Origin: Candidatus Dormiibacterota bacterium
GTDB taxonomy: Bacteria; Chloroflexota; Dormibacteria; Aeolococcales; Aeolococcaceae
NCBI GenBank assembly: GCA_027451645.1
Contig: DAIDIX010000139.1
Span: 1 to 5,215 of the forward strand
Reading direction: 5' to 3'
Length of the DNA: 5,215 nt
Shown here: positions 1 through 5,215 of the stretch, in pieces
Position numbering within the stretch: the stretch's first letter is position 1
Layout of the letters: each line of letters opens with the position of its first letter
Notes under the pieces: model-generated
Told to the model about the DNA's origin: nothing
The model's database searches: none
Seen by the model: only the letters and a program-made list of their open reading frames with translations
Program-made: the position numbers and the translations under genes

Positions 1-256
1 CGACCCGCCACCGCTTTTCCTTGGACAGCGGCCTCGTCTCCATGAGCCGAACGCGGTCACCCACGTGGCACTCATTATTCTCATCATGTGCCTTGAGGCG
101 CTGACGGCTCCGCACAACCTTGCGGTACAACGGATGGGCCTTCAGTTCCTGGATGAGCACCACGACGGTCTTTTCCATTTTGTCACTCACAACAACACCC
201 TCTCGGATCTTGCGGTATCCGCGTGGAGTCATCTCCTGCGGTGTGTCGGCACTCAT
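1..256 (-). CDS. rpsQ: 30S ribosomal protein S17 (uS17), C-terminus cut by window edge
   Basis: S17 is a primary 16S rRNA-binding protein with an OB fold in the body of the small subunit. The 85 codons present cover nearly the whole protein (family length about 80-90); the last residues and the stop lie beyond the left edge. Landmarks are [16 protein letters not shown] (18-33), [19 protein letters not shown] (41-59), [19 protein letters not shown] (61-79), and KRWRV at the cut. Residues 1-10 precede the usual GxRK start, and Met9 is a possible alternative start. Met1 is favoured by a perfect AGGAGG seven bases upstream and by the ATGA overlap with the rpmC stop. In the standard operon rplN would follow. 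Confidence 0.96.
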   Translation of the reverse strand, partial: MSADTPQEMTPRGYRKIREGVVVSDKMEKTVVVLIQELKAHPLYRKVVRSRQRLKAHDENNECHVGDRVRLMETRPLSKEKRWRV

Positions 257-483
257 GCCTTCTCCTCCTCAGCAGCTACTTCTGCCTGTGCCTGGTTCCG
301 CACTGTCATGAGCTGTGCGATCTCTCTCTTCAGGTTTCGCATCTGTCGATGATTGTCAACCTGACCTGTCATCTGCTGGACTCGAAGCATGAAGAGCTTC
401 TTCCGGCGGGACTCAAGCTCGGACTCCGTTGTTGCGGAATCCATAGCCCGTACCTCGTCGATCCACTGCGTTCGCTTACTCAT
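253..483 (-). CDS. rpmC: 50S ribosomal protein L29 (uL29)
   Basis: L29 is a small two-helix protein beside L23 at the tunnel exit. The start at 483 gives 76 residues, slightly longer than the usual 60-70. The core reads [22 protein letters not shown] (20-41), then [16 protein letters not shown] (48-63), the expected pair of charged helices (compare the family pattern ELFNLRFQxATGQ...R.VRKxIARxxTV). Residues 70-76 form an acidic tail, AEEEKA at the end. The frame is open upstream to 537 inside rplP, but GGGGAGGAG seven bases before 483 and the L29-like length fix the start. The gene overlaps rplP by 8 bp, and its TGA stop overlaps the rpsQ start as ATGA. Confidence 0.94.
   Translation of the reverse strand: MSKRTQWIDEVRAMDSATTESELESRRKKLFMLRVQQMTGQVDNHRQMRNLKREIAQLMTVRNQAQAEVAAEEEKA
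264..269 (-). promoter_or_regulatory. Ribosome binding site of rpsQ inside rpmC
   Basis: A perfect AGGAGG on the minus strand lies seven bases before the ATG at 254-256. It is encoded by the Glu-Glu-Glu codons of the L29 tail. It supports the first Met rather than Met9 as the rpsQ start. Confidence 0.8.
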
Positions 484-916
484 TCTCAGTCTCCTCCCCG
501 ACGCCTGGCTCCTCACGGACGACGAACCGGGTATCAATTGGGAGCTTGTGGGAGGCGAGTCGCATCGCTTCCTTTGCGGTATCCTCGGATACTCCAGACA
601 TCTCGAAGAGCACCTTGCCAGGCTTCACGACAGCAACCCAGCCCTCGGGCTGGCCCTTGCCGCTTCCCATGCGGGTTTCAGCCGGCTTTTTCGTATATGC
701 CTTGTCAGGGAAGACCCGGATCCAGATCTTTCCACCACGGCGAACATGTCGGGTCATGGCACGACGGGCTGACTCAATCTGACGACTTGTCATCCAGCAC
801 GATTCCATTGCCTGAAGACCAAAGGTCCCAAAACTGATCGTGTTGCCCTGAGTGGCCACACCACGTCGCTTTCCGCGATGGGTCTTCCGGAACTTCGTGC
901 GCTTTGGCATCAACAT
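476..916 (-). CDS. rplP: 50S ribosomal protein L16 (uL16)
   Basis: L16 binds 23S rRNA near the A-site tRNA elbow and is a late-assembly protein. The 146-residue product follows the family throughout: [11 protein letters not shown] at the start, [11 protein letters not shown] (26-36), [29 protein letters not shown] (44-72), [13 protein letters not shown] (76-88), [17 protein letters not shown] (93-109), and [12 protein letters not shown] (121-132). Arg82 aligns with E. coli Arg81, which is hydroxylated there; nothing here shows whether it is modified. The last 12 residues are an acidic tail ([12 protein letters not shown]), about ten residues longer than in E. coli. The start at 916 is preferred over the ATG at 910 because GAGGA lies 9 bases upstream of the first but 15 from the second, and MLMPKR is the usual N-terminus. 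The TAA stop lies within rpmC (8-bp overlap). Confidence 0.98.
   Translation of the reverse strand: MLMPKRTKFRKTHRGKRRGVATQGNTISFGTFGLQAMESCWMTSRQIESARRAMTRHVRRGGKIWIRVFPDKAYTKKPAETRMGSGKGQPEGWVAVVKPGKVLFEMSGVSEDTAKEAMRLASHKLPIDTRFVVREEPGVGEETENE
491..499 (-). promoter_or_regulatory. Ribosome binding site of rpmC inside rplP
   Basis: The minus strand reads GGGGAGGAG, seven bases before the ATG at 481-483. It is encoded by the GEE codons of the acidic L16 tail. It decides the rpmC start over the longer in-frame reading that begins at 537. Confidence 0.8.
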
Positions 917-918
917 GA

Positions 919-1926
919 CTACTCTTCCTCGTCCTCCGCATCCTTCTTCACAGTCGTCTTCCGACGGGTCGAAGGAGTTGCGGCTTTCGGTGCTGCTTGG
1001 GTCTTGGGAGTCGCTGCCTTGCGCTTTGCAGCGGGCCGACTTGCCGTGACCTTCTTTATCTTCGCATTTTCCGGAGTGGTCCCGTCGTCTTCTGTGGCAC
1101 CAGAGGTGATGTCTTCAACAACCTCAACATCTGGTTCCTCGACTACTTCCTCGACAACCACCTCGATTTCTGCAACCACTGGGGCTGCTTTCGCTACTGG
1201 AGCCACACGCGCTGCTGGAGCTGATGGCGCTGCTGGGGCCTCAGGTTCTGGGAGATCCACAGCAGCCTTCGACTCGAGTCCAGTAATGGCTTCACCTGTT
1301 GCTGTAACAAAGTCACCCACGTACAGCCAGCATGTAACACCGATCTTTCCAAAGGTTGTATGGGCTTCCGCCTTTCCGTAATCGATATTTGCACGAAGTG
1401 TGTGGAGTGGAACCCGGCCATCCATTTCCCACTCGCGGCGGGACATTTCGGAACCACCAAGACGACCGGCAACTGCAATCTTCACACCGAGTGCACCAGC
1501 ACGCATTGAGCGCATGATCGCCTGCTTCATTGCCCGACGGAATGCAATGCGCTTCTCGAGCTGGGTTGCGACATTCTCAGCAACGAGTGTTGCATCGAGC
1601 TCGGGAGTCTTGATCTCATGGATACTGATCCGAACTCGCTTGCCGCTCATCCGCTCAAGTTCATCACGAAGGGAGTCGACAGCCGCACCCTGCTTGCCGA
1701 TGACAATACCCGGCTTCGCAGTACGCACAACAACAGTCAGCTGGTTCGCGCTGCGCTCGGTTTCAACCCGAGAAACGCTCGCATTCCGAAGCCTGCTCCG
1801 AATGAGACGCCGCATGGCGAGATCCTCATGGAGGAGCTTGGCGTATTCCTTGTCGGCATACCACCGGGCATCCCAGCCACGGTACACACCGACCCGAAAT
1901 CCTATTGGACTAACCTTCTGACCCAT
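919..1926 (-). CDS. rpsC: 30S ribosomal protein S3 (uS3) with long C-terminal extension
   Basis: S3 forms part of the mRNA entry channel and contributes to the ribosome's mRNA helicase activity. Residues 1-215 are a complete S3: [13 protein letters not shown] at the start, a type-2 KH domain with GIVIGKQG (73-80), then [22 protein letters not shown] (129-150), and [13 protein letters not shown] (154-166). Arg130, Arg131 and Lys134 correspond to the E. coli entry-channel residues 131, 132 and 135. Residues 216-335 are an extra tail of about 120 residues: Ala/Pro-rich (224-251), Val/Glu-acidic (252-287), Lys/Ala/Thr basic (289-328), then DAEDEEE. E. coli S3 has about 233 residues, so this is markedly long. 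The gene overlaps rplV by 17 bp. A Shine-Dalgarno (AAGGGG, 6 bases upstream, with AGGAGG further away) lies in the rplV tail codons. The TAG stop is 2 bp before rplP. Confidence 0.97.
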   Translation of the reverse strand: MGQKVSPIGFRVGVYRGWDARWYADKEYAKLLHEDLAMRRLIRSRLRNASVSRVETERSANQLTVVVRTAKPGIVIGKQGAAVDSLRDELERMSGKRVRISIHEIKTPELDATLVAENVATQLEKRIAFRRAMKQAIMRSMRAGALGVKIAVAGRLGGSEMSRREWEMDGRVPLHTLRANIDYGKAEAHTTFGKIGVTCWLYVGDFVTATGEAITGLESKAAVDLPEPEAPAAPSAPAARVAPVAKAAPVVAEIEVVVEEVVEEPDVEVVEDITSGATEDDGTTPENAKIKKVTASRPAAKRKAATPKTQAAPKAATPSTRRKTTVKKDAEDEEE

Positions 1927-2437
1927 TATCGTCCCCTTTCTCCTCCTTCTCCGGAGCCGTATCGGCTACAGGAGCCGTCTCTTTCGCCGCTGTGGAACGG
2001 CGGGCTGGTGCCTTCTTCGCTGGCGACTTTGCAGGCTCAGCGATGCTTTCTGGTGCTGCTGCATGCTGAGCAGCACGTGTCTTCTTCTGTGCAGGAGCCT
2101 CGACGACCTCGTCTGTCACTACAGCTGTCAGGTGGCTCATCCGCTTGAAGACGCTACCCACACTGCCACGGGACTTTGGACGAAACCGCTTGATCATGCC
2201 TGCTGCATCGGCAGTGACGCGTACAACACGAAGTGCATCTGCATCCAGGCTGTAGTTGTGCTCTGCATTGGCAGCAGCTGACTTGATCACCTTGGCAACA
2301 TCGCGGGCAACATGGCGTGGCATAAATGACAGAACAGTCAACGCATCGCTGACACGCTGTCCCTCCACGACATTGGCCACAAGACGTGCCTTGCGGGCAG
2401 TCGTGCGTACCCACTTTGCTGTCGATGTGACTTCCAT
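1910..2437 (-). CDS. rplV: 50S ribosomal protein L22 (uL22) with C-terminal extension
   Basis: L22 contacts all domains of 23S rRNA, and its beta-hairpin reaches into the peptide exit tunnel opposite L4. Residues 1-110 are a normal L22: [17 protein letters not shown] (10-26), SAAANAEHN (53-61), and the hairpin with [16 protein letters not shown] then [11 protein letters not shown] (81-107). Residues 111-175 are an added low-complexity tail, first Ala/Lys/Pro/Arg-rich and then acidic ([13 protein letters not shown]). The frame stays open upstream to 2668, but that part lies inside rpsS. The start at 2437 is chosen because the protein then begins like L22 ([13 protein letters not shown]) and AGGAGAAGGGAG precedes it. 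The end overlaps rpsC by 17 bp. The tail probably lies on the ribosome surface, but its role is unknown. Confidence 0.96.
   Translation of the reverse strand: MEVTSTAKWVRTTARKARLVANVVEGQRVSDALTVLSFMPRHVARDVAKVIKSAAANAEHNYSLDADALRVVRVTADAAGMIKRFRPKSRGSVGSVFKRMSHLTAVVTDEVVEAPAQKKTRAAQHAAAPESIAEPAKSPAKKAPARRSTAAKETAPVADTAPEKEEKGDDNGSEG
1933..1948 (-). promoter_or_regulatory. Ribosome binding site of rpsC inside rplV
   Basis: On the minus strand this purine tract contains AAGGAGGA (1941-1948) and AAAGGGG (1933-1939). The second is 6 bases from the rpsC ATG. The first is a better match to the 16S anti-Shine-Dalgarno, but AGGAGG sits 15 bases away, longer than usual. The tract encodes the KEEKG part of the acidic L22 tail. 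Confidence 0.7.
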
Positions 2438-2440
2438 TAG

Positions 2441-2452
2441 CTCCCTTCTCCT
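2441..2452 (-). promoter_or_regulatory. Ribosome binding site of rplV
   Basis: Read on the minus strand the segment is AGGAGAAGGGAG. Its AGGAG part lies 10 bases before the ATG at 2435-2437, while the AAGGGAG part is only 3 bases away. It spans the rpsS stop codon and the 13-bp spacer. It decides the rplV start over longer in-frame readings that would run back into rpsS. Confidence 0.75.
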
Positions 2453-2735
2453 ACTTGACTGATGAACTTCGTTCCGACTTCCCACCATGGCTACGGCTCC
2501 GGCGTGTTGCCACAAACTCACCGAGCTTGTGTCCCACCATTGCCTCAGTGATATACACTGGCACATGCTTGTGACCATCGTGAACTGCAATATTGTGCCC
2601 AACCATCTCCGGGAAGATGTCGCTCCGGCGTGACCATGTCTTGATGAGCCGCTTCTCGCGTGAAGCATTCATGCGCTCCACCTTCCGCATCAGGTGCTCG
2701 TCGCAAAACGGTCCTTTTTTCAGTGAACGCCCCAT
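2451..2735 (-). CDS. rpsS: 30S ribosomal protein S19 (uS19)
   Basis: S19 lies in the small-subunit head next to S13, near the A-site tRNA and the intersubunit bridge. The 94-residue protein is a near-textbook S19: [13 protein letters not shown] (residues 3-15), [16 protein letters not shown] (32-47), and the signature region with [20 protein letters not shown] (55-74). The C-terminal Ser/Arg/Lys stretch (about 79-94) is slightly longer and more hydrophilic than in many bacteria. The start lies 3 bp after rplB. GGAGG about 12 bases upstream, in the RRKK codons that end rplB, serves as Shine-Dalgarno. The stop is TAG, followed by the only spacer in the window above 3 bp (13 bp) before rplV. Confidence 0.98.
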   Translation of the reverse strand: MGRSLKKGPFCDEHLMRKVERMNASREKRLIKTWSRRSDIFPEMVGHNIAVHDGHKHVPVYITEAMVGHKLGEFVATRRSRSHGGKSERSSSVK

Positions 2736-2738
2736 GAC

Positions 2739-3563
2739 TTACTTCTTCCTCCGACGAACGATGAGCCGATCTGTCAACTTGTTGTGCCGTGTCCGGTAGC
2801 CAAGTGTTGGCTTTCCCCATGGCGTCTGTGGATGACCACCAGGGCCGGATTTTCCTTCACCACCACCATGTGGATGGTCAACCGGGTTCATTGCGGATCC
2901 ACGGACAGTAGGACGGCGACCACGCCATCTGCTGATTCCTGCCTTTCCCCAGTTCTCATTCTCATGCTCAACGTTGCCCACCTGGCCAACCGTTGCATAG
3001 CAGCGAATGTCCACCTTCCGCATTTCCCCGCTTGGGAGGCGAACCTGTGCATACTGCCCTTCCTTCGCAAGGAGCTGAGCAGAAGCGCCAGCACTGCGGA
3101 CAATCTGTCCTCCACGCCCCATGGATAGCTCAATGTTATGAATCGTGGTTCCAAGAGGCATCTTGGCAAGCGGCAGGGCATTTCCTGGCCGGATTGGTGC
3201 TTCTTCTCCTGCAAGGACTGTGGCATCAACCTGCAGACCCACTGGTGACAGGATGTACCGCTTTTCACCGTCTGCATAGTGGACAAGTGCGATGCGGGCT
3301 GACCGGTTTGGATCGTACTCGATTGCTGCAACACGGCCAGGCACACCACGCTTGTCACGCTTGAAGTCGATCCGGCGATACGTCTTCTTGTGGCCACCCC
3401 CCTGATGCCGTACCGTGATCTTTCCAGAGTTGTTTCGACCTGAGGACTTTTTGAGGTGCTCAGTAAGAGAGCGCTCCGGCTCTGTCTTCGTCACATCAGC
3501 AAACGAGCTGACTGCCCTGAAGCGATGACCTGGACTTGTGGGTTTGTACTGTTTTACTGGCAT
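2739..3563 (-). CDS. rplB: 50S ribosomal protein L2 (uL2)
   Basis: L2 is a highly conserved primary 23S rRNA-binding protein needed for subunit association and for the peptidyl transferase centre. The product has 274 residues, close to the usual 272-277. Visible landmarks are [19 protein letters not shown] (residues 42-60), [10 protein letters not shown] (62-71), the OB/SH3-like middle region with [14 protein letters not shown] (81-94), and the C-terminal signature [13 protein letters not shown] (225-237), which contains the essential histidine known as His229 in E. coli. The protein ends in the basic tail RRRKK. The start has GAGGGAG seven bases upstream, contained in the last codons of rplW, and the gap to rplW is 2 bp. 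The stop is TAA, 3 bp before rpsS. Nothing about the gene is atypical. Confidence 0.98.
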   Translation of the reverse strand: MPVKQYKPTSPGHRFRAVSSFADVTKTEPERSLTEHLKKSSGRNNSGKITVRHQGGGHKKTYRRIDFKRDKRGVPGRVAAIEYDPNRSARIALVHYADGEKRYILSPVGLQVDATVLAGEEAPIRPGNALPLAKMPLGTTIHNIELSMGRGGQIVRSAGASAQLLAKEGQYAQVRLPSGEMRKVDIRCYATVGQVGNVEHENENWGKAGISRWRGRRPTVRGSAMNPVDHPHGGGEGKSGPGGHPQTPWGKPTLGYRTRHNKLTDRLIVRRRKK

Positions 3564-3565
3564 TT

Positions 3566-3886
3566 CTAAACTCCCTCGTAGACACCTTCAATGCGCTGGC
3601 CATCCGCGAGGGTCACGACTGCCTTCTTCCAGTCGGGGCTCTCTCCAAGCATCCGTGCTCCACCCCGACGCTGACGCCGGCGTGCACGACCCTGGACTCG
3701 CTGCGTGTTGACACTCGCAACAATGATCTTCTGATCCGAGAAGGCTTCTTCCACAGCCCGCTTGATTTCCACCTTCGTGGCATCAAGGGTGCATCGGAAG
3801 ACATACTTCCCGCTTGAAGCGATCTGTGCGTAGGACTTCTCGCTCACTACTGGGCGAACGAGTATCTGCTCAAAGCTCCGTCTCAT
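3566..3886 (-). CDS. rplW: 50S ribosomal protein L23 (uL23)
   Basis: L23 sits at the exit of the peptide tunnel and is the docking site for trigger factor and the signal recognition particle. The 106-residue product has the L23 pattern: RPVVSEKS near the N-terminus (residues 11-18), YVF then [15 protein letters not shown] (28-49), a basic loop [12 protein letters not shown] (67-78) that enters rRNA, then [11 protein letters not shown] (83-93). Glu16 in VVSEKS corresponds to E. coli Glu18, which contacts trigger factor. The start overlaps the rplD stop (ATGA), and GGAGG lies ten bases upstream within the rplD end. It ends with TAG, 2 bp before rplB. Confidence 0.97.
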   Translation of the reverse strand: MRRSFEQILVRPVVSEKSYAQIASSGKYVFRCTLDATKVEIKRAVEEAFSDQKIIVASVNTQRVQGRARRRQRRGGARMLGESPDWKKAVVTLADGQRIEGVYEGV

Positions 3887-4506
3887 CCCCAGAGTCCCTC
3901 CATTTCCGTGAGCGCATCTTTCGTAAACACCAGAGTCTCTGCCCGAAGCAGGTTGTACACGGACAGATTGCTTGCAAGCACTACATGTGCGAAGGGAATG
4001 TTCCGGACACTCTTCTCGAGTGGCACGTTATGGGATCCAAGTACAAAGAGCACCCGTCCCTTTGCATTCATCTCCTGGAGCATGCCTGCAATGGTCTTCG
4101 TCTTTGGTGCCTCAAGTTCCACTCCCTCAAGGACAGTCACAGTATGTTCTGCAGCAACGGTCGTGAGTGCACCAAGAAGTGCAAGGCGCCTCTGCTTCCG
4201 GGGCATGTCCATGGCATAGCTTCTGGGATGTGGCCCGAACACTGTGCCACCACCACGGTAGTGCGGTGCCCGGATTGAACCCTGGCGTGCCCGTCCAGTA
4301 CCCTTCTGTGCATACGGCTTCCGTCCACCACCACGGACCTCTGCCCTGGTCTTCGTGGAATGTGTTCCCTGCCGGGCATTCGCGAGCTGACGGAGCACCG
4401 CCTGGTGCATCACAGCACGGTGAACGGGAACATCAAACAGTGTGGATGGAAGATCCATCGACCCAGTCGTGCTGCCCTGCTGATTGATGATGCTTGCAGT
4501 TGCCAT
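3883..4506 (-). CDS. rplD: 50S ribosomal protein L4 (uL4)
   Basis: L4 binds domain I of 23S rRNA and, with L22, lines the narrow part of the peptide exit tunnel. In gamma-proteobacteria it also represses its own operon; whether it does so here cannot be seen. The product has 207 residues, a normal length. Residues 47-97 form the extended tunnel loop, with GGGRKPYAQKGTGRARQGS followed by PHYRGGGTVFGP, the L4 hallmark in which macrolide-resistance changes occur in other bacteria. The C-terminal globular part (about 100-207) has the usual KTK...LQEM and helper segments. The start lies 2 bp after the rplC TAG and has AAGGAG seven bases upstream, inside the end of rplC. The TGA stop overlaps the rplW start as ATGA. 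Residues 1-17 are Ser/Thr/Gln-rich and less conserved, so a start at Met17 is a weaker alternative without a comparable ribosome binding site seen. Confidence 0.97.
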   Translation of the reverse strand: MATASIINQQGSTTGSMDLPSTLFDVPVHRAVMHQAVLRQLANARQGTHSTKTRAEVRGGGRKPYAQKGTGRARQGSIRAPHYRGGGTVFGPHPRSYAMDMPRKQRRLALLGALTTVAAEHTVTVLEGVELEAPKTKTIAGMLQEMNAKGRVLFVLGSHNVPLEKSVRNIPFAHVVLASNLSVYNLLRAETLVFTKDALTEMEGLWG

Positions 4507-4508
4507 TG

Positions 4509-5141
4509 CTATGCTCCTTCCTTCACTGCATTCCGGACGAGCACGATCGCATTCTTTCCGCCTGGGACACTTCCCCTGACGAGGAGAAGCTGCCGGTCTG
4601 CATCAACACGCACCACCTCGAGGTTGCGTACTGTTGCACGAGCATCTCCCAGATGCCCGGCCATCTTGACGCCCTTGAATGTACGGGCTGCATCAGTGGA
4701 TCCAATGGATCCAGGCTGCCGGATGTTCATCGATCCATGCGTAACAGGTCCGCGATGGAAATTGTGACGCTTGTGGTGTCCAGCGAAGCCCTTGCCTTTG
4801 CTCGTTCCCACCACATCGATGCGCTCTCCAGGCATGAACATCTCAACTGTGAGCTGCTCTCCAGCAGTCTCATGATCTGCAAGATCACGCACTTCCATAA
4901 GTGTCCGTAGCGGCTTGACATGCGCCCGCTCGAAGTGTCCTTTCATGGGCTTGTTTACATGCTTTGCACGCATCTCGCCATACCCAAGCTGGACTGCGGA
5001 GTAGCCTTCCACTGACGTGTGCTTCACCTGGACGACATGGCAGCTCGCTGACTCAAGTACAGTGACCGGAACAACCGATCCGTCCTCAAGAAAGAGCTGC
5101 ATCATGCCCTTCTTCTGTGCAAGAAGTCCGCGCTGTGTCAT
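4509..5141 (-). CDS. rplC: 50S ribosomal protein L3
   Basis: L3 is an early-assembly large-subunit protein that binds 23S rRNA and sends a long loop toward the peptidyl transferase centre. The 210-residue product has the usual length. It starts with the family-like segment GLLAQKKGMMQLF (residues 5-17), and the diagnostic loop spans about residues 114-165: SKGKGFAGHHKRHNF, then THGS, then PGSIGSTDAARTFKGVKMAGHLG. In E. coli the loop carries a glutamine (Gln150) methylated by PrmB; the aligned position here is Gly131, so that modification is not expected. The ATG overlaps the rpsJ stop (ATGA). There is no strong Shine-Dalgarno in front, only a weak GAG, so translation probably depends on ribosomes finishing rpsJ. 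The stop is TAG, and the last codons (KEGA) carry the rplD ribosome binding site. Confidence 0.98.
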   Translation of the reverse strand: MTQRGLLAQKKGMMQLFLEDGSVVPVTVLESASCHVVQVKHTSVEGYSAVQLGYGEMRAKHVNKPMKGHFERAHVKPLRTLMEVRDLADHETAGEQLTVEMFMPGERIDVVGTSKGKGFAGHHKRHNFHRGPVTHGSMNIRQPGSIGSTDAARTFKGVKMAGHLGDARATVRNLEVVRVDADRQLLLVRGSVPGGKNAIVLVRNAVKEGA

Positions 5142-5215
5142 GACTTGATCTCAATATGCACACCGCTGGGAAGATTCAGGCGCATCAACGCGTCAACCAC
5201 TTTCGGGTTGGGGTC
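5138..5215 (-). CDS. rpsJ: 30S ribosomal protein S10, C-terminal end (partial)
   Basis: Only the last 25 codons and the TGA stop are in the window; the 5' part lies beyond the right edge. The reading ends in DPNPKVVDALMRL, then NLPSGVHIEIKS, which matches the C-terminal strand of bacterial S10 (typically DPTPKTVDALMRL...GVDVEIK). S10 is a small-subunit head protein and, in bacteria that have the Nus system, also the NusE partner of NusB in antitermination. It is the first gene of the classic S10 operon, and rplC follows directly as expected. Its TGA stop overlaps the rplC ATG as ATGA. The promoter and any leader controlling the operon would lie upstream of rpsJ and are not visible here. Confidence 0.95.
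   Translation of the reverse strand, partial: DPNPKVVDALMRLNLPSGVHIEIKS

Noticed and set aside
223..837. A 204-codon open frame on the plus strand, plus others such as 1618-2148 and 1400-1921.
   Set aside because: They are antisense to rpmC, rplP, rplV and rpsC, have no recognisable family pattern, and arise from codon bias of the real minus-strand genes.
919..1281. Possible frameshift or foreign insertion making the S3 tail.
   Set aside because: The frame is continuous, stops just before rplP with a proper ribosome binding site, and has no inverted repeats or target duplication at its borders.
2438..2450. The 13-bp rpsS/rplV spacer as a promoter or terminator.
   Set aside because: It is too short, has no hairpin or T-run, and is accounted for by the rplV ribosome binding site.
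2438..2668. Upstream extension of the rplV frame to an ATG at 2668.
   Set aside because: It lies inside rpsS in another frame, has no L22-like sequence, and the start at 2437 has both a ribosome binding site and the normal L22 beginning.
4697..4713. Two close copies of TGGATCCA.
   Set aside because: They fall in the conserved L3 segment around GSIGSTD and are explained by Gly/Ser/Ile/Asp codons; no further copies or symmetry suggest a site.
1..5215. A novel defence, mobile or RNA-based system hidden in the window.
   Set aside because: Every base except a few short spacers is covered by well-conserved ribosomal protein genes, leaving no room for an unrelated locus.

Overview
The window is a tightly packed ribosomal protein gene cluster, read entirely from the minus strand (transcription runs from high to low coordinates). 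It is the bacterial S10 operon in its standard order: rpsJ (C-terminal end only), rplC, rplD, rplW, rplB, rpsS, rplV, rpsC, rplP, rpmC, rpsQ (last few codons missing). Nine genes are complete and two are cut by the window edges. There is no non-coding stretch longer than 13 bases, and I see no RNA gene, mobile element, CRISPR array, terminator or internal promoter.

Layout: bases 5138-5215 hold the end of S10. Bases 2739-5141 hold the large-subunit block L3, L4, L23 and L2. Bases 1910-2735 hold S19 and L22. Bases 476-1926 hold S3 and L16, and bases 1-483 hold L29 and S17. Junctions are ATGA overlaps (rpsJ/rplC, rplD/rplW, rpmC/rpsQ), longer overlaps of 17 bp (rplV/rpsC) and 8 bp (rplP/rpmC), or gaps of 2, 2, 3, 13 and 2 bp. 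At eight of the ten junctions the Shine-Dalgarno sequence of the downstream gene lies inside the last codons of the upstream gene. This points to one polycistronic mRNA with translational coupling, so that the subunit proteins are made in balanced amounts.

Organism: clearly a bacterium, since gene order, protein sequences and Shine-Dalgarno signals are all bacterial. S3 and L22 carry long low-complexity Ala/Pro/Lys/Glu tails, and moderate GC content is combined with frequent TAG stops. The proteins look to me most like those of Candidate Phyla Radiation (Patescibacteria) lineages, possibly near Peribacteria/Peregrinibacteria. This is an impression from memory, not a search. TGA acts as a normal stop (rpsJ, rplD, rpmC), which argues against the recoded TGA=Gly lineages (Gracilibacteria, Absconditabacteria).

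I do not see an undescribed system here. The points worth a second look are the disordered tails on S3 and L22, the reuse of acidic C-terminal codons as ribosome binding sites, the 17-bp out-of-phase rplV/rpsC overlap, and the high share of TAG stops.
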